From Treponema sp. (lineage in GTDB: Bacteria > Spirochaetota > Spirochaetia > Treponematales > Breznakiellaceae), in NCBI GenBank assembly GCA_031258265.1, contig JAIRNB010000017.1:1-7744 (forward strand): DNA of 7,744 bases, written 5' to 3'. Positions 7,101 to 7,744 of the stretch are shown here, one piece after another. Under the pieces are notes generated by a model, which saw only the letters and a list, made by a program, of their open reading frames with translations, had not been told where the DNA came from and did not search any database. A program made the position numbers and the translations under genes. Position 1 is the stretch's first letter. Each line of letters begins with the position of its first letter.

Positions 7101-7351
7101 ACCCGGATCTTCCCCCAGGGAAGGGCCGCCCCCTCGTCATCGGGACCGGGCGTAAGCTTAAAATCCCATAGCCCATCCAGATTCAGCAGGAAGGGATTAT
7201 CTTCGGCCCGGCGCCATTCGGGACCGGCAATAACATCGGCCAGGGCGTCATGCTCGGCGGCAAAGGGCAAAAGAGAAGCGCGGGCCGGAAGCCGGTTTAT
7301 GCCCGGAATCTCCGGGTTTTCCCAGAGGGGAGGAAGACCGTCATGTTTCAT
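4097..7351 (-). CDS. lacZ: GH2 beta-galactosidase, LacZ type
   Basis: Hydrolyses lactose and other beta-galactosides to galactose. No signal peptide is visible, so it is cytoplasmic and depends on import by genes outside the window. The 1084-residue product (E. coli LacZ is about 1023) follows the five-domain LacZ plan. It opens with WENPEIPGINRLPARA and a jelly-roll domain containing EDQDQWW (about 204-210), followed by an Ig-like domain. The TIM barrel holds GVNRHEH (about 383-390), the acid/base Glu491 in GNESGDG and the nucleophile Glu571 in IEYSHAMGNS, then GGFIWDWIDQG. The C-terminal beta-sandwich keeps FRPPTENDG, GLGPGESYPDR and GVGTATCGP. A Gly/Ala/Ser-rich stretch at about 773-792 precedes the last domain. 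Neither candidate start (GTG 7360 or ATG 7351) has a good Shine-Dalgarno; I chose the ATG because a likely -10 box overlaps the GTG. First gene of the operon, 33 bases before the nucleotidyltransferase. Confidence 0.96.
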   Translation of the reverse strand: MKHDGLPPLWENPEIPGINRLPARASLLPFAAEHDALADVIAGPEWRRAEDNPFLLNLDGLWDFKLTPGPDDEGAALPWGKIRVPGTWTLQEGAMASSSFADYPHYTNVQMPFQAVPPRSPVRNPTGYHRRYFQLPSAWKGRRVVLHVGSAESLCLVYVNGIFAGAGKDTRLPSEYEIGPLLKDGGDNELLLKVVRYSDASYVEDQDQWWYGGLHRSVYLYSTEAVFIKDAEALPGGIDEEGTGSLSLSVTLGGALPEGASTGNQPVLTEAGALAHTIRWALYPFVLPEKAEDVRPITEKLRAVAGAEAELLCNYRLNSNRVEFDISVPGAKPWSSELPNLYVLTLSLYQGGRHIESTAFASGFRTVAVRKRELLINGRAVYIKGVNRHEHNEFTGKTLSTQSMLTDIGLLKRHNFNAVRTCHYPNDERWYELCDRYGIYLVDEANIENHCFYNQLCNEERYAFAYASRVQRMVERDKNHPSVIIWSLGNESGDGPLHAMNAAWIRHRDPSRPVNYEGFVRPRKGQGPFTLDSLSRGKGLTDIISPMYPPISLITDFVKYREDDRPLIMIEYSHAMGNSNGSLADYWRAIENYHGLQGGFIWDWIDQGIAARSPAGEKYWKYGGDFGDQPSDYDFCLNGLLFPDQSPKPAMAECKKVQSPVRVKPVAGKPYNFLVENRRDFLPLDDMELNWKLCTEDAMLLQGTVALAGIAPGASREIKLENIKTLDLASFGGTVFLRVDFTLKEKTPWADAGFAVVSDSIVLRDQPQPLFRGDPASQKGGADAAGSVGSVKAPALLWEYISALAPSLFRPPTENDGLKVYLPLRGDKAAAFYWQDKPLFPWLDLDLLHLRRSGEYSRREEDQRGLVSLVSLEKLYAGEDAVPALKDRLLGTYSVRAQETGRSSIAVEVVFDLAPELPELPRVGLSAKIPGTLSRVSWFGLGPGESYPDRRDGVYLGAWSHSPGGMETPYIVPQESGNRSGVRSLDLRFDAVPGETNAHCLRFVPAVPCNISVSRYDQENVLKALHTPELVDRSRGPEGCYYLNIDAAQRGVGTATCGPDTLEEYRIRPGIFRLCFETCLTQLV

Positions 7352-7358
7352 ATTATTC

Positions 7359-7387
7359 ACTATAAGGGAATCTTCCCGGCATTGTAA
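7359..7387 (-). promoter_or_regulatory. candidate promoter of the lacZ-galK operon
   Basis: On the minus strand TATAGT (7359-7364) matches the -10 consensus at five of six bases. TTACAA (7382-7387) is a weak -35 (three of six) at the ideal 17-base spacing. A start about 8 bases after the -10 falls at 7351, the A of the lacZ ATG, which would make the transcript nearly leaderless. An alternative -10, TACAAT at 7380-7385, would give a longer leader but has no clear -35. Confidence 0.35.
7366..7377. promoter_or_regulatory. dyad between the candidate -35 and -10 boxes, possible operator
   Basis: GGGAATCTTCCC has perfect 5-bp arms around a 2-base centre and lies inside the spacer of the candidate lacZ promoter. 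A second small dyad, GTAAGTTAC (7384-7392), overlaps the -35. The position suits a repressor site, but no regulator gene is in the window and the dyads are short enough to occur by chance. Confidence 0.3.
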
Positions 7388-7407
7388 GTTACGCTATTAA
7401 GGGCGCA

Positions 7408-7432
7408 TCCCCGCCCCCTTTTGGGGCGGGGA
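7408..7432. repeat. 10-bp GC hairpin upstream of the lacZ promoter
   Basis: TCCCCGCCCC (7408-7417) and GGGGCGGGGA (7423-7432) form a perfect 10-bp stem with the loop CTTTT. No T-run follows on either strand, so it is not a clear intrinsic terminator. Confidence 0.55.
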
Positions 7433-7455
7433 CCGGGCTATCGCTGCAATTCCTC

Positions 7456-7474
7456 AGCCCGCCTGCGGCGGGCT
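7456..7474. repeat. 8-bp GC hairpin in the intergenic region
   Basis: AGCCCGCC (7456-7463) and GGCGGGCT (7467-7474) pair perfectly around the loop TGC. A related but weaker GCCCG...CGGGC pair occurs further right, near 7568-7585. Confidence 0.5.
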
Positions 7475-7502
7475 TCCGGTATTTCCGCTCTATCCCTTGC
7501 GC

Positions 7503-7536
7503 TGCTAAAAAATGGCATCCATGCCATTTTTTAGCA
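7503..7536. terminator. strong bidirectional intrinsic terminator
   Basis: TGCTAAAAAATGGCAT (7503-7518) and ATGCCATTTTTTAGCA (7521-7536) are perfect 16-bp inverted arms around CC. The core ATGGCA/TGCCAT stem is flanked by A6 on one side and T6 on the other, the classic design of a terminator that works in both directions. It most likely ends the transcript of the minus-strand gene at the right edge, shielding the lacZ operon from read-through. Confidence 0.75.
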
Positions 7537-7537
7537 C

Positions 7538-7606
7538 ATTTATCACAGCCGGCCCCGCGGCGCGCCCGCCCGCCTAAAGACGGGCTTGCATTTGGCCGGG
7601 ATAAAT
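7538..7606. repeat. imperfect long-range hairpin beside the terminator
   Basis: ATTTATC (7538-7544) plus CCGGCC (7549-7554) pair with GGCCGG (7594-7599) plus GATAAAT (7600-7606). That is 13 base pairs with a 4-base bulge (7545-7548). The 39-base interior is very GC-rich and can form further small stems. It may be the 3' part of the right-hand transcript or a piece of a dispersed palindromic repeat. Confidence 0.4.
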
Positions 7607-7674
7607 ACAGTTGCTGTGCGCCGGGCGGATGTTACATTTTTTCCTTAACGCGCCCTTAGCGGGGCTCTTGTATA

Positions 7675-7744
7675 CTAAGTAGATTTTTCCCCCACAGAGA
7701 CCCGCCAGTTTTTCGCCTTTTTCTGCTCCTCGTACATCCGGGCG
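7675..7744 (-). CDS. 3' end of a probable GGDEF (diguanylate cyclase) protein (partial)
   Basis: The last 22 codons run off the right edge and read ARMYEEQKKAKNWRVSVGEKST, followed by TAG at 7675-7677. The RMYEEQKKAKN stretch is typical of the final helix of GGDEF domains (usually ADxxMYxxK), after which the proteins often stop. GGDEF proteins make cyclic di-GMP from GTP. With only the tail visible, the catalytic GGDEF motif, any sensor domain and enzyme activity cannot be judged. It points towards lacZ but is separated from it by a strong terminator, so it is probably not part of the operon. Confidence 0.5.
   Translation of the reverse strand, partial: ARMYEEQKKAKNWRVSVGEKST

Larger units (their letters stand above)
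7352..7674. other. non-coding, hairpin-rich intergenic region upstream of lacZ
   Basis: About 320 bases without a convincing gene. It separates the end of the right-hand gene from lacZ; both lie on the minus strand. It contains, from lacZ outward, a candidate promoter with dyads, three GC-rich hairpins or palindromes, a strong A/T-flanked terminator and an imperfect long-range hairpin, each listed separately. Short inverted repeats (CGCTATTAAGGGCGC at 7392-7406 and GCGCCCTTAGCG at 7650-7661) bound most of it. No transposase or small open frame with a ribosome binding site was seen. Confidence 0.7.

Noticed and set aside
4763..7171. An 802-codon open frame on the plus strand, antisense to lacZ
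   Set aside because: It lies wholly inside lacZ on the opposite strand, shows no recognisable domain and is rich in Pro, Gly, Arg and Lys as expected from the complement of GC-rich codons. LacZ has complete family motifs, so this is a shadow.
689..7609. The 9-mer ATAAATACA shared by the loop at 689-697 and the intergenic site at 7601-7609
   Set aside because: The flanking bases differ after a short G-rich lead-in, and a single AT-rich 9-mer match is weak evidence for a repeat family.
1..7744. CRISPR array, tRNA, rRNA, toxin-antitoxin or phage genes
   Set aside because: No regularly spaced repeats, cloverleaf-like stretch, rRNA-like sequence or small paired open frames with ribosome binding sites were seen on either strand.

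Overview
The window is visibly GC-rich and looks like a bacterial chromosome. The single-stranded DNA-binding protein has the sequence style I associate with spirochaetes of the Treponema group, and the short diguanylate-cyclase-like tail at the right edge would fit that. This placement comes from memory of family style, not from a search, and is tentative.

Layout, left to right. Positions 1-41 hold at most the last codons of an unidentified plus-strand gene. Positions 42-184 are a leader packed with four small hairpins. An ssb gene follows at 185-658 (+). Positions 659-806 separate ssb from the convergent operon and carry two long hairpins that probably end transcription from both sides. Positions 807-7351 are one compact minus-strand operon, read from right to left: lacZ (GH2 beta-galactosidase), a sugar-phosphate nucleotidyltransferase, galE and galK. 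Gaps inside the operon run from a 4-bp overlap (galE/galK) to 33 bp. Positions 7352-7674 are non-coding and rich in inverted repeats; they hold the likely lacZ promoter, a strong bidirectional terminator and several GC-rich hairpins. Positions 7675-7744 are the 3' end of another minus-strand gene, probably a GGDEF protein.

The operon reads as a cytoplasmic lactose/beta-galactoside pathway. LacZ releases galactose, GalK makes galactose 1-phosphate, and GalE interconverts UDP-galactose and UDP-glucose. No galT (uridylyltransferase of the histidine-triad type) is present. In its place, between lacZ and galE, is a nucleotidyltransferase of the GxGSR/WGTAHA/NADDFYG type. The economical reading is that it makes UDP-galactose directly from galactose 1-phosphate and UTP, or supplies UDP-glucose, in place of classical GalT. 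No transporter, mutarotase or regulator gene is in the window.

I did not find a defence system, CRISPR array, tRNA, rRNA or transposase gene. The most interesting points are the GalT-less gene set, a 14-bp tandem duplication that resets the lacZ stop codon, a lacZ start with no Shine-Dalgarno that sits where a transcript would begin, and a hairpin-dense intergenic block bounded by short inverted repeats.
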